Source: Ashinkailepas kermadecensis
Taxonomy: Eukaryota; Arthropoda; Thecostraca; Neolepadidae
Length of the DNA stretch: 64,000 nt
NCBI GenBank assembly: GCA_034440615.1
Contig: JAOTOM010004747.1
Coordinates: 350,001 to 414,000 of the forward strand
Direction of reading: 5' to 3'
Made by a program: the position numbers and the translations under genes. The notes under the pieces were generated by a model. That model did not search any database. It was not told the DNA's origin and was given only the letters and a program-made list of their open reading frames with translations. Shown one piece after another: positions 44,572 through 54,055 of this stretch; within the stretch, counting starts at the first letter, position 1; every line of letters starts with the position of its first letter.

Positions 44572-47500
44572 CGAAAGTAAACAGGAACAGAAACCACAGA
44601 GGAAGGAAAGGAAAAATATCCGGAGGAAACGAAACCCCGAAAAACGGAAACTGAAACAGGACCGAGTTCAACAAATTCGCATCAAACCCAACACTCCCAT
44701 GTGCTGGCTAAAAATTGGAAATCAGAGAGCGTACACCTTGGTGGATACTGGCGCAGATATCTCGCTAATTTCAAAGGAGTTCTTCGACAAAATTGCAGAG
44801 GATCAAACCCTCAGATTTTCAGGAGATCAAAAAGACCGCATTCCACTCATTTCAGCCAGCGGGCATCGCTTGAAAAATATCGGTGTAGGAACGTTCAGAG
44901 TCGAAATGAGTAAGTTCAGAAAACCTTTCAGCTTCCAAATCGTAGAAGGCCTGACACAACAGTGCATGCTAGGAAATGACTTCTTGACCGAGTTCGGAGC
45001 AAAATTAGATTTCGAAGAAAAAGCCTTGTGCATTGAAGGAAACATGGTTCCCCTACGACCCCAGCGAACGACTAGTCTAGCGGAGGCGACCTCACTAGTC
45101 AGAATAAAAGGACGCATTCATATCCCGGCCAATACGGTCGTGGAGTGTCCCGCAGCTGTGAATAGAGTTCAACTTGTGGAACAGACTTGCTATGTGCGGT
45201 CTCTGGACAACATGCCACTGATTTCTGAGGAGCCAGGCTTGTTTATAGCCGAGGTAGTGGCCAAACCAGACCGCCATAAGCGCTTACCAGTGAGGATCAT
45301 AAATACCACTACCAGAGATTTTACGTTGTATCACAATCAAGTGATAGCATTCGCTGAGAAAATAGACGAAACGGACTTGGAGAATCTAGTTGACATGTCA
45401 CAGGACATTGACTTGACCCCGGCTACCACACCCGCTGACCCAATTGAGCAAGCCCAGCTGTCGCATCTGACGGGCGCTGACAAAGACGAACTCGAACAAC
45501 TGCTACGTACCAACGCTGACCTATTTGCTGCGACTGACGCCGACCTCGGTACGACTGACGTCATACACATGGACATAGAAACTGCAGACCATCCCCCTAT
45601 CCGTCAAGCACCTTATAAGACCCCATTTTCTCAGCGAAAGTATGTGGAGGAGCAAATTAAAATTATGCTCGAAGCAGATATTATTGAAGAATCTGACAGT
45701 CCATGGGCCGCGCCCATTGTCATCGTAAGGAAGAAGGACGGAAGTAATCGCTTTGCAGTCGACTACAGAAAACTGAATAACGTAACGAAGAAAAACAGCT
45801 ATCCACTACCGCTGATAGAAGACATTCTCGCGTCCCTCGGTGGAGCGAACTTCTTTTCATCGTTAGATTTGAAATCTGGATACTGGCAGATCCCAATGTC
45901 AGAAGAAAGCATACCAAAGACTGCATTCACATGTTTTTTGGGTTTGTGGAATTTTAGAAAGATGCCCTTTGGAATCTGCAACGCTCCCGGAAAGTTTATG
46001 GAATTAATGAACAGAGTACTATCAGGAATTCAGAACCAATTTGCAACCGCTTACATTGACGACATAATCGTATATTCGAAAACATTTAAGGAACACCTAG
46101 TTCACTTGGAGGAAGTCTTTCGTCGTCTACGAAAAGCCAAACTGAAGCTGAAACTCTCGAAATGCGATTTTCTGAAGAAGGAAGTCCAATACTTAGGTCA
46201 TGTAGTGTCAGCCTCTGGCATCAAGCCAAACCCAGAGAAGGTAGAAGCCATCCAACACATGGCAGCACCAATCACTGTGAAAGGAGTCCGTTCATTCATC
46301 GGCATGTGTTCCTATTATAGACGATTCATTCCAGGATTTAGCCAAACTGCAGCGCCACTGATTAACTTAACAAAGAAACATGCCATATTCATCTGGACAG
46401 ATGATTGCGAAAATGCGTTTGCAGCGCTAAAACAAAAACTAGCTTCTGCACCAGTGCTGGCCTACCCAGATATCACGAAGGACTATAAATTATATACAGA
46501 TGCCTCACAAAAAGCAGTTGGAGCAGTTTTGGTACAGGAACATAATGGCGAGGAACGAGTGATACAATACCTGTCAAAACAACTCAATGAAACCCAACGG
46601 AAGTGGCCGATTATACAGTTCGAGGCATACGCCTGCGTGTGGTCAATATCGAAGCTACGCCAATATTTACTTGGATCGAAATTCACAATTATGACGGATC
46701 ATCGACCACTTACATTTTTAAACCTATCGGAAATGAAAAATCCCATGCTGCAGCGATGGGCAATCATGCTATCAGAACACAACTGTGAGGTGGTTTACAT
46801 AAAAGGATCCAAAAATGTCGTCGCTGATCACCTCAGCCGGATGTACGAAACCGAGCAAAAAGTAAATGTCATCGATTCCGACCATGTTCCCATGGGCGAA
46901 TTCAGGAACACCGAAACCCGAAAACCAGAGGAAGAGTTGAGCAGAGAGGAAAAGTTCAAAGATGTAATGGTGAAGTGGGAAAATATTGAGCAACTTCAGA
47001 AAGCAGACGAGGAAATAGCGAAAATTCGGAAAGTTATGAACGATAAGAATCACGCAGATTACAAAGACGTGGTGCTACAATACATGGAACTAGACAGACT
47101 CATTTATAGAGTTAGCGAAGGACCACGCTGTGGACCGTTCCCTGGACTACAACTATGCATACCAACATGCCTGAGAAACGAAATTCTAAAAGAGCTACAT
47201 GAAGGCTTCTTTGCCGGACATATGGGATTGACGAAAACGTACGAAAAACTGAAATTTAGATACTATTGGAGCGGTATGTGGCGTGATACAGTAGCTTACC
47301 TCAAAGCCTGCGTGCTGTGCACAGGGCGACGAGCTAAGGCAGCTCCAGCACCAATGCAAGAGATGCCCGTACCACATTACCCATTCGAAATGATAGGAAT
47401 CGACACCTGTGGACCATACCCAGAAACACAAAACGGTAACCGATATGTCATTACAATTATTGATCACTTCTCTTCATGGCCGGAAAGTTTCTGCACGGCA

Positions 47501-49009
47501 AGAAAAGACGCCAAAACGGTTGCAAAAATCCTTATGGAGGAGATTATTCCACGACACTCTTGCCCACGAGTAATTCTTTCAGATCTAGGCACAGAATTTA
47601 TAAATACGGTAATTGATGAATTAGAAACCTGCCTGAACATCCGACATATCCGTACCAGTGCTTATCGAGCACAAACGAACGGAAAAATCGAACGCTATCA
47701 TAGGGTGCAAAACGACATATTGGCAAAAGCAATTAACCAGAATCAGGATGATTGGGACACGAAAATACCCGCAACTCTAGCTGCCTACAGAACGGCAAAC
47801 ATTGGACGTTCAGGTACGATATCACCCTTCTTCACACTATATGGCCGCGATCCAGTCCTCCCTCTGGACAATTTCCTACAACCGAAAGTTAGATACTATG
47901 GAGAAGATTACGTACCCAAAATGTTGGCTAATTTGCACGAGGCATATAGTCATGTGAAGACTCATATAGTGGACAGTCACGAGAAGAACAGGGCTTACGC
48001 TGACAGAAAAGCGAAGCCACGTAGTTTTAAAATAGGAGACCCGGTATATTACTATGACACGACCGTTCAACCTGGTAACACGCCCAAGTTCTCGCTGCCC
48101 TGGAAACCATACTTTAGAGTCATTAAACAGACCAGTGCCGTTAATTACGTCATCAGAAATCAAATCAATGGAAAAACTCGCCTAGTGCATGTGCAAAAAC
48201 TACGATTAGCTGATCCCAATACCGCTTGGGAACCAACAAAAGATACTGACGAACCAGTGAACAGAAAGTACCTCGATAAAAAGTATAAATCAGACCGCAT
48301 CACGCCTGAACGTGTTCAGCCCCCAAGGTTAGCCAAGCGGGCCGAAGCCGGCCCGAGCAGTAGGCTAGACGATAGCAGCTACATGGAGGTAGACGTGCCG
48401 TCCGGAACAATGGCTGATGACACCGCAGTACCCGAGATGAGAGCGGGCACGCCTGACTCGGCGCCACAGCCGCCGGTCGCGTCGGACAAACAGGAAACGG
48501 GGTCAGCATTCACCCAGCCACCCGAACCAGACCAGCCCCCTGAACCGGATCAGCCCCCAGCCACTAGCAGTGATTCCGAGATTGAACTGCCGTTATCCGA
48601 AGTAGCGGAACGTATGAAGCGAGCTCTGCCAACGTCTAGCGAGTCAGAAAGCGAAAAGTTACATTCACGAGTAACGAAACGTGCAAAGCCACAGAGCAGT
48701 GACTCTGAAGACAATATACCTTTATCAGAACTAGCAGAACGCATGAGAAACTCAGCTGAAAGCCCACCGGGAGTTCCCCAAGAAAAACGACCTTTAGAAG
48801 TAACTTCGGACGACGATTGTCCCCCAGAGAAATTTCAGATTCATGATGAAACGTCATCTTCTGAATATGATGCAGATATTGAAAATGTAAGAATAAAACC
48901 TGAGGCTAGCAAAGCTAGTATTTTCGTAGCTTTCGTGGAGAAACAGAACGCAATGATGCTAGCGCAAATGAAATCGCAGACGGAACTGTTCAAATCGATG
49001 TTGGAGTAG
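44546..49009 (+). CDS. pol: pol: protease-RT-RNase H-integrase polyprotein
   Basis: 1487 codons from the first ATG; translation is probably entered by the frameshift at 44528. Domains in order: protease with DTGA at residues 67-70; RT with YRKLN, SSLDLKSGYWQI and the catalytic YIDD near residue 505; RNase H starting LYTDAS near 650; integrase with its HHCC zinc finger (H-X3-H...CVLC, about 895-930) and D-D-E core (IGIDTCGPY, ILSDLGTEF, NGKIERYH; about 950-1055). The last ~270 residues are an unusual acidic Ser/Pro-rich extension. It holds two similar SS(D/E)SE...PLSE(V/L)AERM units and a basic patch, followed by a helix. No internal stop, so the enzyme region may still be functional. Confidence 0.97.
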   Translation: MVNDHHDGAESKQEQKPQRKERKNIRRKRNPEKRKLKQDRVQQIRIKPNTPMCWLKIGNQRAYTLVDTGADISLISKEFFDKIAEDQTLRFSGDQKDRIPLISASGHRLKNIGVGTFRVEMSKFRKPFSFQIVEGLTQQCMLGNDFLTEFGAKLDFEEKALCIEGNMVPLRPQRTTSLAEATSLVRIKGRIHIPANTVVECPAAVNRVQLVEQTCYVRSLDNMPLISEEPGLFIAEVVAKPDRHKRLPVRIINTTTRDFTLYHNQVIAFAEKIDETDLENLVDMSQDIDLTPATTPADPIEQAQLSHLTGADKDELEQLLRTNADLFAATDADLGTTDVIHMDIETADHPPIRQAPYKTPFSQRKYVEEQIKIMLEADIIEESDSPWAAPIVIVRKKDGSNRFAVDYRKLNNVTKKNSYPLPLIEDILASLGGANFFSSLDLKSGYWQIPMSEESIPKTAFTCFLGLWNFRKMPFGICNAPGKFMELMNRVLSGIQNQFATAYIDDIIVYSKTFKEHLVHLEEVFRRLRKAKLKLKLSKCDFLKKEVQYLGHVVSASGIKPNPEKVEAIQHMAAPITVKGVRSFIGMCSYYRRFIPGFSQTAAPLINLTKKHAIFIWTDDCENAFAALKQKLASAPVLAYPDITKDYKLYTDASQKAVGAVLVQEHNGEERVIQYLSKQLNETQRKWPIIQFEAYACVWSISKLRQYLLGSKFTIMTDHRPLTFLNLSEMKNPMLQRWAIMLSEHNCEVVYIKGSKNVVADHLSRMYETEQKVNVIDSDHVPMGEFRNTETRKPEEELSREEKFKDVMVKWENIEQLQKADEEIAKIRKVMNDKNHADYKDVVLQYMELDRLIYRVSEGPRCGPFPGLQLCIPTCLRNEILKELHEGFFAGHMGLTKTYEKLKFRYYWSGMWRDTVAYLKACVLCTGRRAKAAPAPMQEMPVPHYPFEMIGIDTCGPYPETQNGNRYVITIIDHFSSWPESFCTARKDAKTVAKILMEEIIPRHSCPRVILSDLGTEFINTVIDELETCLNIRHIRTSAYRAQTNGKIERYHRVQNDILAKAINQNQDDWDTKIPATLAAYRTANIGRSGTISPFFTLYGRDPVLPLDNFLQPKVRYYGEDYVPKMLANLHEAYSHVKTHIVDSHEKNRAYADRKAKPRSFKIGDPVYYYDTTVQPGNTPKFSLPWKPYFRVIKQTSAVNYVIRNQINGKTRLVHVQKLRLADPNTAWEPTKDTDEPVNRKYLDKKYKSDRITPERVQPPRLAKRAEAGPSSRLDDSSYMEVDVPSGTMADDTAVPEMRAGTPDSAPQPPVASDKQETGSAFTQPPEPDQPPEPDQPPATSSDSEIELPLSEVAERMKRALPTSSESESEKLHSRVTKRAKPQSSDSEDNIPLSELAERMRNSAESPPGVPQEKRPLEVTSDDDCPPEKFQIHDETSSSEYDADIENVRIKPEASKASIFVAFVEKQNAMMLAQMKSQTELFKSMLE

Positions 49010-49201
49010 CTGACGATGCTACTGACTGTGGACCTGTGAGTCACTTCAACTAGTATGAAGTTGTATTGCTAGGCTCAGTGAAGCCACGTGTGATGGCGCG
49101 AGTAGCGTCATCTTTAATGGATTGCCCTGTACAGGCATGAGGATGTCAAGTAGGACGCTGTGACGTCAAACCTACTGTTATCTGAGTATAACACTAGTTT
49201 T

Positions 49202-49214
49202 TATTTTGTTGCAG
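49202..49214 (+). promoter_or_regulatory. Splice acceptor for env mRNA
   Basis: TATTTTGTTGCAG: a pyrimidine-rich tract ending in CAG at 49214, two bases before the env ATG at 49216. This is where a subgenomic env transcript of an errantivirus is expected to be spliced. The donor is not proven; AAC|GTAAAG at about 43516 is a candidate. Confidence 0.75.
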
Positions 49215-49215
49215 A

Positions 49216-50838
49216 ATGACGCGAGTGGTCAAAATACTCCCTATCCTATTGTTCCTCATACCTGAAACTACCCACGGAGCTTTGTTTTTGCCGCGCGGTG
49301 CCGTATACGCTACGCACGAAACATGGAATGTGCATATCCCAATTCCAAACGATGCAGTGTCGGAGATGTTGACTGATATGAATCACACGTTGCATGTGTT
49401 TGAAAAACGCATAACTCAATACCTATCCGACCATCCCCTCTTCCCGTACGCAATCGATGTGAAGTCCCAATTGAAAGACCGTCTGACCACACTTCGACTA
49501 AACCTAGCCGATACCCTTGATGCAGCTCGATCAACCATCCCACGAAACTCAAATAGGTCCAAAAGGTCCGTGCTACCATTTGTCGGAGAAGCCCTATCTT
49601 TCCTGTTCGGAACCACCACAGATGCTGACTTAGAAGCCGTCCTGAACCGTCTAAACACAGTAGAAATTGGCAACGACCAAATCATACATGTTTTAGGAGA
49701 AAGCGTGTCTCTGATGAACCAGACAAACACAGCAGTACAAACCAATCGAAAAGCAATCAACCACATCAGCCGCCTAGTAAACAACTTCACTTACAGGGTT
49801 TCGAAACTTGAACAGACCGAGATGCAGAATTTTGAAATATACATCAACCTGCAAAATCAGATTACGAAAGTAATTGAAAACGCTCGAGCCATTCTTCAAC
49901 AGGCTCGTGTGCAACATTCAGAGTTACAGCTACAACTTAGCCTGATAGCTCATGGTATCGTATCCCGATCATTTGTCAAACCAGCTCAGCTACGTGACCT
50001 TCTGTCAAACATCAAGAACGCATTGCCCAGCGAGAAAACTCTCCCTTACCATCCCGACGATATAGATAAATACTACCAGATGATACATACTTCTTTGATG
50101 ATAGTGAAAACAAATCCTTACGTGCTACTGCCCATTCCGATAGTAACGATTCCTGATCAATTCGAAGTGTTCGAAATCTTCAACACGAACCTCCCATGCC
50201 ACAACTTGTCAGTGGAAACAAAGTTTGACACAGGCAAGGTAAAATACCTAGCTCTTAGCAGAGACAAGACTAGATACTTGGAAATCGAAGAAGACATTCA
50301 TATCTGCCTGCAACAACAATTAACATTTTGTCACCTTCATAGTGCCGAACAATTCACTGCTAAAACGTCATCCTGCGTAAAGTCGCTTTACTTTCGCGAC
50401 TCAGTGGAGATCGCAGCTCAGTGTAATACCCTAGTGTCACGGAAAAATACGCCAAGGGCATTGGAAGTGGAACACAACATTTGGCTAATAATCACTGGAA
50501 CTCCGATAGAAATTCAGGTAATTTGCGGAAATGACACCTCCGATTTTACGACTACAGAACACGCACAGTTGGTGCACTTGAGAAATGGCTGTTCGCTATT
50601 GTCACAGTACTTCAGAATTCCCACCGTCAAAACCCAGACGTCCAGCGTAGACGTCGACCGTGTCGTATCGCTTCGAAAGCAGCTAACCCGTCTAGCCGAG
50701 CTGAGCGAGCAAAACATCCGTGCACAACTTCCTCACCTCGAACTCCAACACCGAGTCCGAAGTCCTGTCTACCTTGTCCGATCTAAATGTGCCCCTCTCA
50801 CATCTGAAGCTCCAGCTAAGAACTGTACGCAATCTTAG
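49216..50838 (+). CDS. env: env, F-protein-like envelope glycoprotein
   Basis: 540 codons. A signal peptide (residues 1-21, with a hydrophobic ILPILLFLIP core) opens the ORF. A furin-type RSKR lies at 114-117, directly followed by a hydrophobic, glycine-containing stretch (118-132) like a fusion peptide. Coiled-coil-rich sequence follows (about 145-235), with many N-X-S/T sites. Short first subunit, RXKR and fusion peptide match the class found in insect errantiviruses and related to baculovirus F proteins. This frame stops without a membrane anchor. The anchor is in the +1 frame of 50720-51073, so this copy is probably frameshifted near its 3' end. Upstream of that, no stop is seen. Confidence 0.88.
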   Translation: MTRVVKILPILLFLIPETTHGALFLPRGAVYATHETWNVHIPIPNDAVSEMLTDMNHTLHVFEKRITQYLSDHPLFPYAIDVKSQLKDRLTTLRLNLADTLDAARSTIPRNSNRSKRSVLPFVGEALSFLFGTTTDADLEAVLNRLNTVEIGNDQIIHVLGESVSLMNQTNTAVQTNRKAINHISRLVNNFTYRVSKLEQTEMQNFEIYINLQNQITKVIENARAILQQARVQHSELQLQLSLIAHGIVSRSFVKPAQLRDLLSNIKNALPSEKTLPYHPDDIDKYYQMIHTSLMIVKTNPYVLLPIPIVTIPDQFEVFEIFNTNLPCHNLSVETKFDTGKVKYLALSRDKTRYLEIEEDIHICLQQQLTFCHLHSAEQFTAKTSSCVKSLYFRDSVEIAAQCNTLVSRKNTPRALEVEHNIWLIITGTPIEIQVICGNDTSDFTTTEHAQLVHLRNGCSLLSQYFRIPTVKTQTSSVDVDRVVSLRKQLTRLAELSEQNIRAQLPHLELQHRVRSPVYLVRSKCAPLTSEAPAKNCTQS

Positions 50839-51073
50839 CTATCATGCTAGACTGGGTCACTCAGCACTGGCAATCCCGGTAGCAATCGTGATTGTCGCAG
50901 CAGGCGTCGTCGTCGTGTATTGTGTGTCCAAACGTAAACAAAGCTCTGTTCCCGCCACCGACACGTCCGACCTCAATCCCATTCCCAATCAACCCCTACC
51001 GCCCGGTGAAGACGTCATCATAATCCGCTCTGGCACGAGGTCAGAGGTCGCCCGAGCCGACACCCAGGCATGA
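50720..51073 (+). pseudogene. env: env C-terminal membrane anchor, shifted frame
   Basis: This frame overlaps the end of the main env ORF by about 120 bases. It contains a ~20-residue hydrophobic segment rich in Ala/Ile/Val (about 50861-50926) and then a short basic tail (KRKQ). That is what a class I fusion glycoprotein needs after its ectodomain. The frame offset is +1, consistent with one inserted base near 50720-50838 or two lost bases. Programmed frameshifting is possible, but no slippery heptamer was seen. Confidence 0.75.
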
Positions 51074-51159
51074 CCTGACAGACTGGTCAGCCTGCCACAG
51101 GAAGCCGACCGAGAGTCCGAGAGACCGAGAGTCCGCTCGCCGCCGCACGCTGACTCAAC

Positions 51160-51828
51160 ATGGACATCGACGGAGCCGCTGGCGCCACCCCGAAGTCACT
51201 GCATCTGGTGACGAAATCGCTCACCTACCGTCATCACGAGAAAGCCTGTGACACCTGCGGTCACCTGATGGAACGTCACACAGGAGGTGCCTGTGAAAGG
51301 AGGCCTTCTACCTCGGTTGACGGAACCGAGGAACCGAACGCTGAACCGGCGCTAATGAGCGCCACCGACCAGGAACCTGACGCTGACACCGCCGTGAGCG
51401 CCACAACTGGAGCCGCCGCTGGCGCGTCCGCCGAGGCCGCTGCTGACGGAGCGCGAGCCGCCCCAGCTGCCGTCGAGAGCGCAGCCTCTGTTGCCGCTAT
51501 GAGCGAGGCCGCGGACACTGCCGGCACAGGGAAATCTGAGCCGCCCGAGGCACCACAGATGGCTGGTGCAGTGCAGCCTGCAGCTGGTGCGCTGCAGATG
51601 AGCGAGGTCGGCGACATTGCTGACGCCGTGGAACCCGAGCCGAATGACGGGCCACTGATGGCCGCTGCGGATGGACCGTCGCCGTGTCTGCCGCCCGGGC
51701 ATCTGCTCAGGGCTGACAATACGGTCGGTACGGCAGCCATACTCGAGGATATACGACGGAAAGTAATTCTCTTTCACGAATACTTAGAAGAGCGCCAGAA
51801 CGAACAGAACAGTGAACGTAACGAATAG
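51160..51828 (+). CDS. Additional retroelement ORF, unknown function
   Basis: 222 codons between env and the 3' LTR, starting MDIDGAAGATP. Residues ~28-43 form a Cys/His cluster (CDTCGHLMERHTGGAC, spacing CX2CX6HX4C) near a retroviral zinc-knuckle pattern. The middle (60-180) is Ala/Glu/Pro-rich low complexity. The C-terminus (about 190-222) is a predicted charged helix. It does not resemble gag, pol or env. Its place fits an accessory gene or a captured host fragment. Long open frames on the other strand reflect its GC-rich middle. Coding is plausible but unproven. Confidence 0.55.
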   Translation: MDIDGAAGATPKSLHLVTKSLTYRHHEKACDTCGHLMERHTGGACERRPSTSVDGTEEPNAEPALMSATDQEPDADTAVSATTGAAAGASAEAAADGARAAPAAVESAASVAAMSEAADTAGTGKSEPPEAPQMAGAVQPAAGALQMSEVGDIADAVEPEPNDGPLMAAADGPSPCLPPGHLLRADNTVGTAAILEDIRRKVILFHEYLEERQNEQNSERNE

Positions 51829-52182
51829 GACAGTGATGAGACGCGTGCCGCACTAAAGGTGTTGGCAGACGTGGGCAGTGGTCGCCCACGTCAAACCGCA
51901 GTGCCGGACAGAACATTATTTAGGGAAAATTTCAAAAAGTGTACGCCGCGATCGTCACGTAAAAATAGTATATAATCGTTGTCACTAACATGGACCAAGG
52001 GAAACGGGTACCCTCAAATACCCCCTAGATTAACCCGCGTAGGTCAGATATGTAGTTTAACAGTGTGTTTCAAAAATCGCGAATATTTACGTTGTCGTAA
52101 TGTTAGAAGGCCGTAATAGATCTAGTGGGATTTATCGCCCCTTTGGTATAAGGGACGAAAATCTATTAAGCCTCGGTTGTGT
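51829..52182 (+). other. Retroelement 3' untranslated region
   Basis: Non-coding sequence between the extra ORF and the 3' LTR. The only purine-rich run near the end is AAGGGACGAAAA (about 52150-52161), about 20 bases before the LTR start as I set it. Either the polypurine tract is displaced or the LTR begins earlier than the part shared with the left copy. Confidence 0.5.
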
Positions 52183-52695
52183 TGTAACATTGTTCATGTT
52201 TTACGCGTGTTATGTGGCCTTCAGCCAACCGGGATACGTCGAGAGAGTCGGCGCGCGAGTGGTAGCCTCTGCCGTCGTAACGTTGTGACGTCACACGCGG
52301 TCGGCCTTGAATCCGCGTCGGCCGCCACTGTCGAGCGGCCGCAGGCAACCGCCGCCCGGCGGCGCGTAGCCGCCGGCTCTGCAGAGAGAACCGACTGGGT
52401 CTGCCTCTGCGCGTAGCGGTGACATCGCGCGCGGCGGTAGCCGCTGGCCGGCGCGCGGCCGGGGAGACGACGAGAGCGCGCCGTACGGTATAGACGCACG
52501 GGTGTGCCGCTGTTGTAAAACTGTCTTTGTAGTGCCGACAGAGACGGCTAAAATACTGTCGGCACTTGTCATTTTTCGGCTTCCTTAACTCACACAGTCA
52601 AATATAACGCTAAAGTACCGCAATACTTTGAACGGGAGTTGTCGCCACAACGAGACCCTAGACTACATCCACGAGCCAACGAGAACTACCCCACA
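52183..52695 (+). repeat. 3' LTR
   Basis: 513 bases, TGTAACATTG to CTACCCCACA, partner of 42710-43219. Differences include GGATCTG versus GGCAACC, CGGCCCTTACTC versus CGGCTTCCTTAACTC, and GAGCTACCC versus GAGACCC. Confidence 0.93.
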
Positions 52696-52703
52696 ATACA
52701 ATG

Positions 52704-52777
52704 GTTGGTTATTGGTTTTACGACACGTCGACCGTTGAGTCATGTGGCGTCGCCAATCTCTCACGCCGATTTACAGG
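52704..52777 (-). mobile_element. SINE 3'-domain fragment beside the LTR
   Basis: Contains the SINE version of the hairpin, CGACAC (52721-52726)/GCGTCG (52747-52752), and the CCAATCTCTCACGCC block seen in the SINE at 57465-57633. An 8-bp repeat ATACAATG (52696-52703 and 52778-52785) flanks it and begins at the LTR end, so it may be its target duplication. Confidence 0.6.
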
Positions 52778-52785
52778 ATACAATG

Positions 52786-53881
52786 CAAACCGCTACCTCA
52801 CACTTGACTACATTACAAAGTGAATACACTAAGTGCACATCATGCTTCCCCACGCCTTAGCAGGCATTAGTGGTCACGGAGAATGTTCTTTCTAAAGTTT
52901 ACGTGCAGTGGATCCCGACCACCTGAAACAATAATATTTGCAGTTATGTTTTTGATTACTTCCATATCACGAACCACTCAACTAGATGTAGGCTTAAAAG
53001 TTGCAGAAAACCAGTGTCTAACAGCTTAAGGGGTAGCAAAGTACGAACCATTTCGACCATTCAAAGAACGGAAGAAGAAAAATAAATGAGTTCCGATCGC
53101 GATATCACACACATTTGTGGCCATCTGTACAACTTCCTTCACTTTCGGGGCTTCTCCAACTCGGAAGACGGATCAATGCGAAAAAAAAACATTACGGCTT
53201 GGCTCCATGTTAATTTCTCGTGCAGTGTCTTTAACGTGGCATCGCTCAACAGCATCCCTTTAACATGGTGGCATCGCTGACCTCATTTCCGTGATTGTCC
53301 GTGCGCTGGAATTACACCTGCGCCATTCGTGAATATCACGAAAATAAATCCCTGGTGGGAAGTGGGAAACACATTTTGGTGCCACATATTTTGACTATTT
53401 GCATCTTTCTCACCGCGAAGTACACTGGTCCTTCCTCCATGTTTCTTTTTGTCGAACTGCTACTGTCGAGCTACGTTTTATGTCCGTCAGAAGATGAACA
53501 TTCTCTCTACTGATTAAACGGCTTTGGCAGCATTGGGCAGTAGTCGCATAAATGCGAGAGCACGATAGTGGGTGCAGGAGCTCGCTTTCCAAGTTTGTGC
53601 CAAGCAAATCAAAAAGTGTAACAAGGCATTTTCGCCTATCTCAATATTACCACTGGTATTATTCTACTTCTACTGGAAAATTTTGCTGTTTGGTGCAAAC
53701 CACGGGTTCACCAAGCACATATGAGAAGAAACAATATTTTGACTGGCATTCAGGAGTGTACTCGATTATGCAGTCGCTCTCAGATGCCAGCAATACTTCC
53801 ACATTAGAACGTCATGAACAGGACAAGGTGAAATTTACTGGCATCCTTCACGAACATCTGCATTGCAAAGGCATGACACAA

Positions 53882-53885
<4 letters not shown>
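52786..53885. other. SAMHD1 intron, no recognisable feature
   Basis: AT-rich. I searched both strands by eye for the missing SAMHD1 exon between the GSSRPTTTAKGE block and the FRETY block and did not find it. Confidence 0.35.

Positions 53886-53958
<73 letters not shown>
53886..53958. repeat. (TA)n microsatellite
   Basis: Uninterrupted TA/AT dinucleotides for about 72 bases. Confidence 0.95.
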
Positions 53959-54001
53959 TGGCTGACGCCTTCAATCATTTCCACAACATGAAGACCTTTT
54001 A

Positions 54002-54040
54002 GCTAGTTAGTTTTTTTTGGGCTTTTTAGGGCGCTTTGAC
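54002..54040 (-). mobile_element. 39-bp LINE 3'-tail micro-insertion
   Basis: The insert GCTAGTTAG...GGGCTTTTTAGGGCGC...TTTGAC carries the tail and only one arm of the hairpin. An exact 15-bp duplication, CATGAAGACCTTTTA, flanks it (53987-54001 and 54041-54055). This is the clearest sign that these short pieces arrive by target-primed reverse transcription. Confidence 0.85.
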
Positions 54041-54055
54041 CATGAAGACCTTTTA

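Larger units (their letters stand above)
42710..52695 (+). mobile_element. Env-bearing Ty3/Gypsy retroelement (errantivirus-like)
   Basis: LTR-gag-pol-env-extra ORF-LTR, 10.0 kb, inserted in a SAMHD1 intron in antisense orientation. Pol order is protease, RT, RNase H, integrase, which defines Ty3/Gypsy. Env has a signal peptide, a furin-type site followed by a fusion-peptide-like stretch, and a membrane anchor, as in insect errantiviruses. The LTRs differ by about 3% by eye, with small indels, so it is not a very recent insertion. Breaks seen: one frame change in gag and one near the env C-terminus; pol is intact. No target duplication can be read, because the left edge is low-complexity. Confidence 0.93.

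Noticed and set aside
51276..51740. Antisense ORF within the extra retroelement ORF
   Set aside because: Shadow of Ala-rich GC-rich codons on the plus strand.
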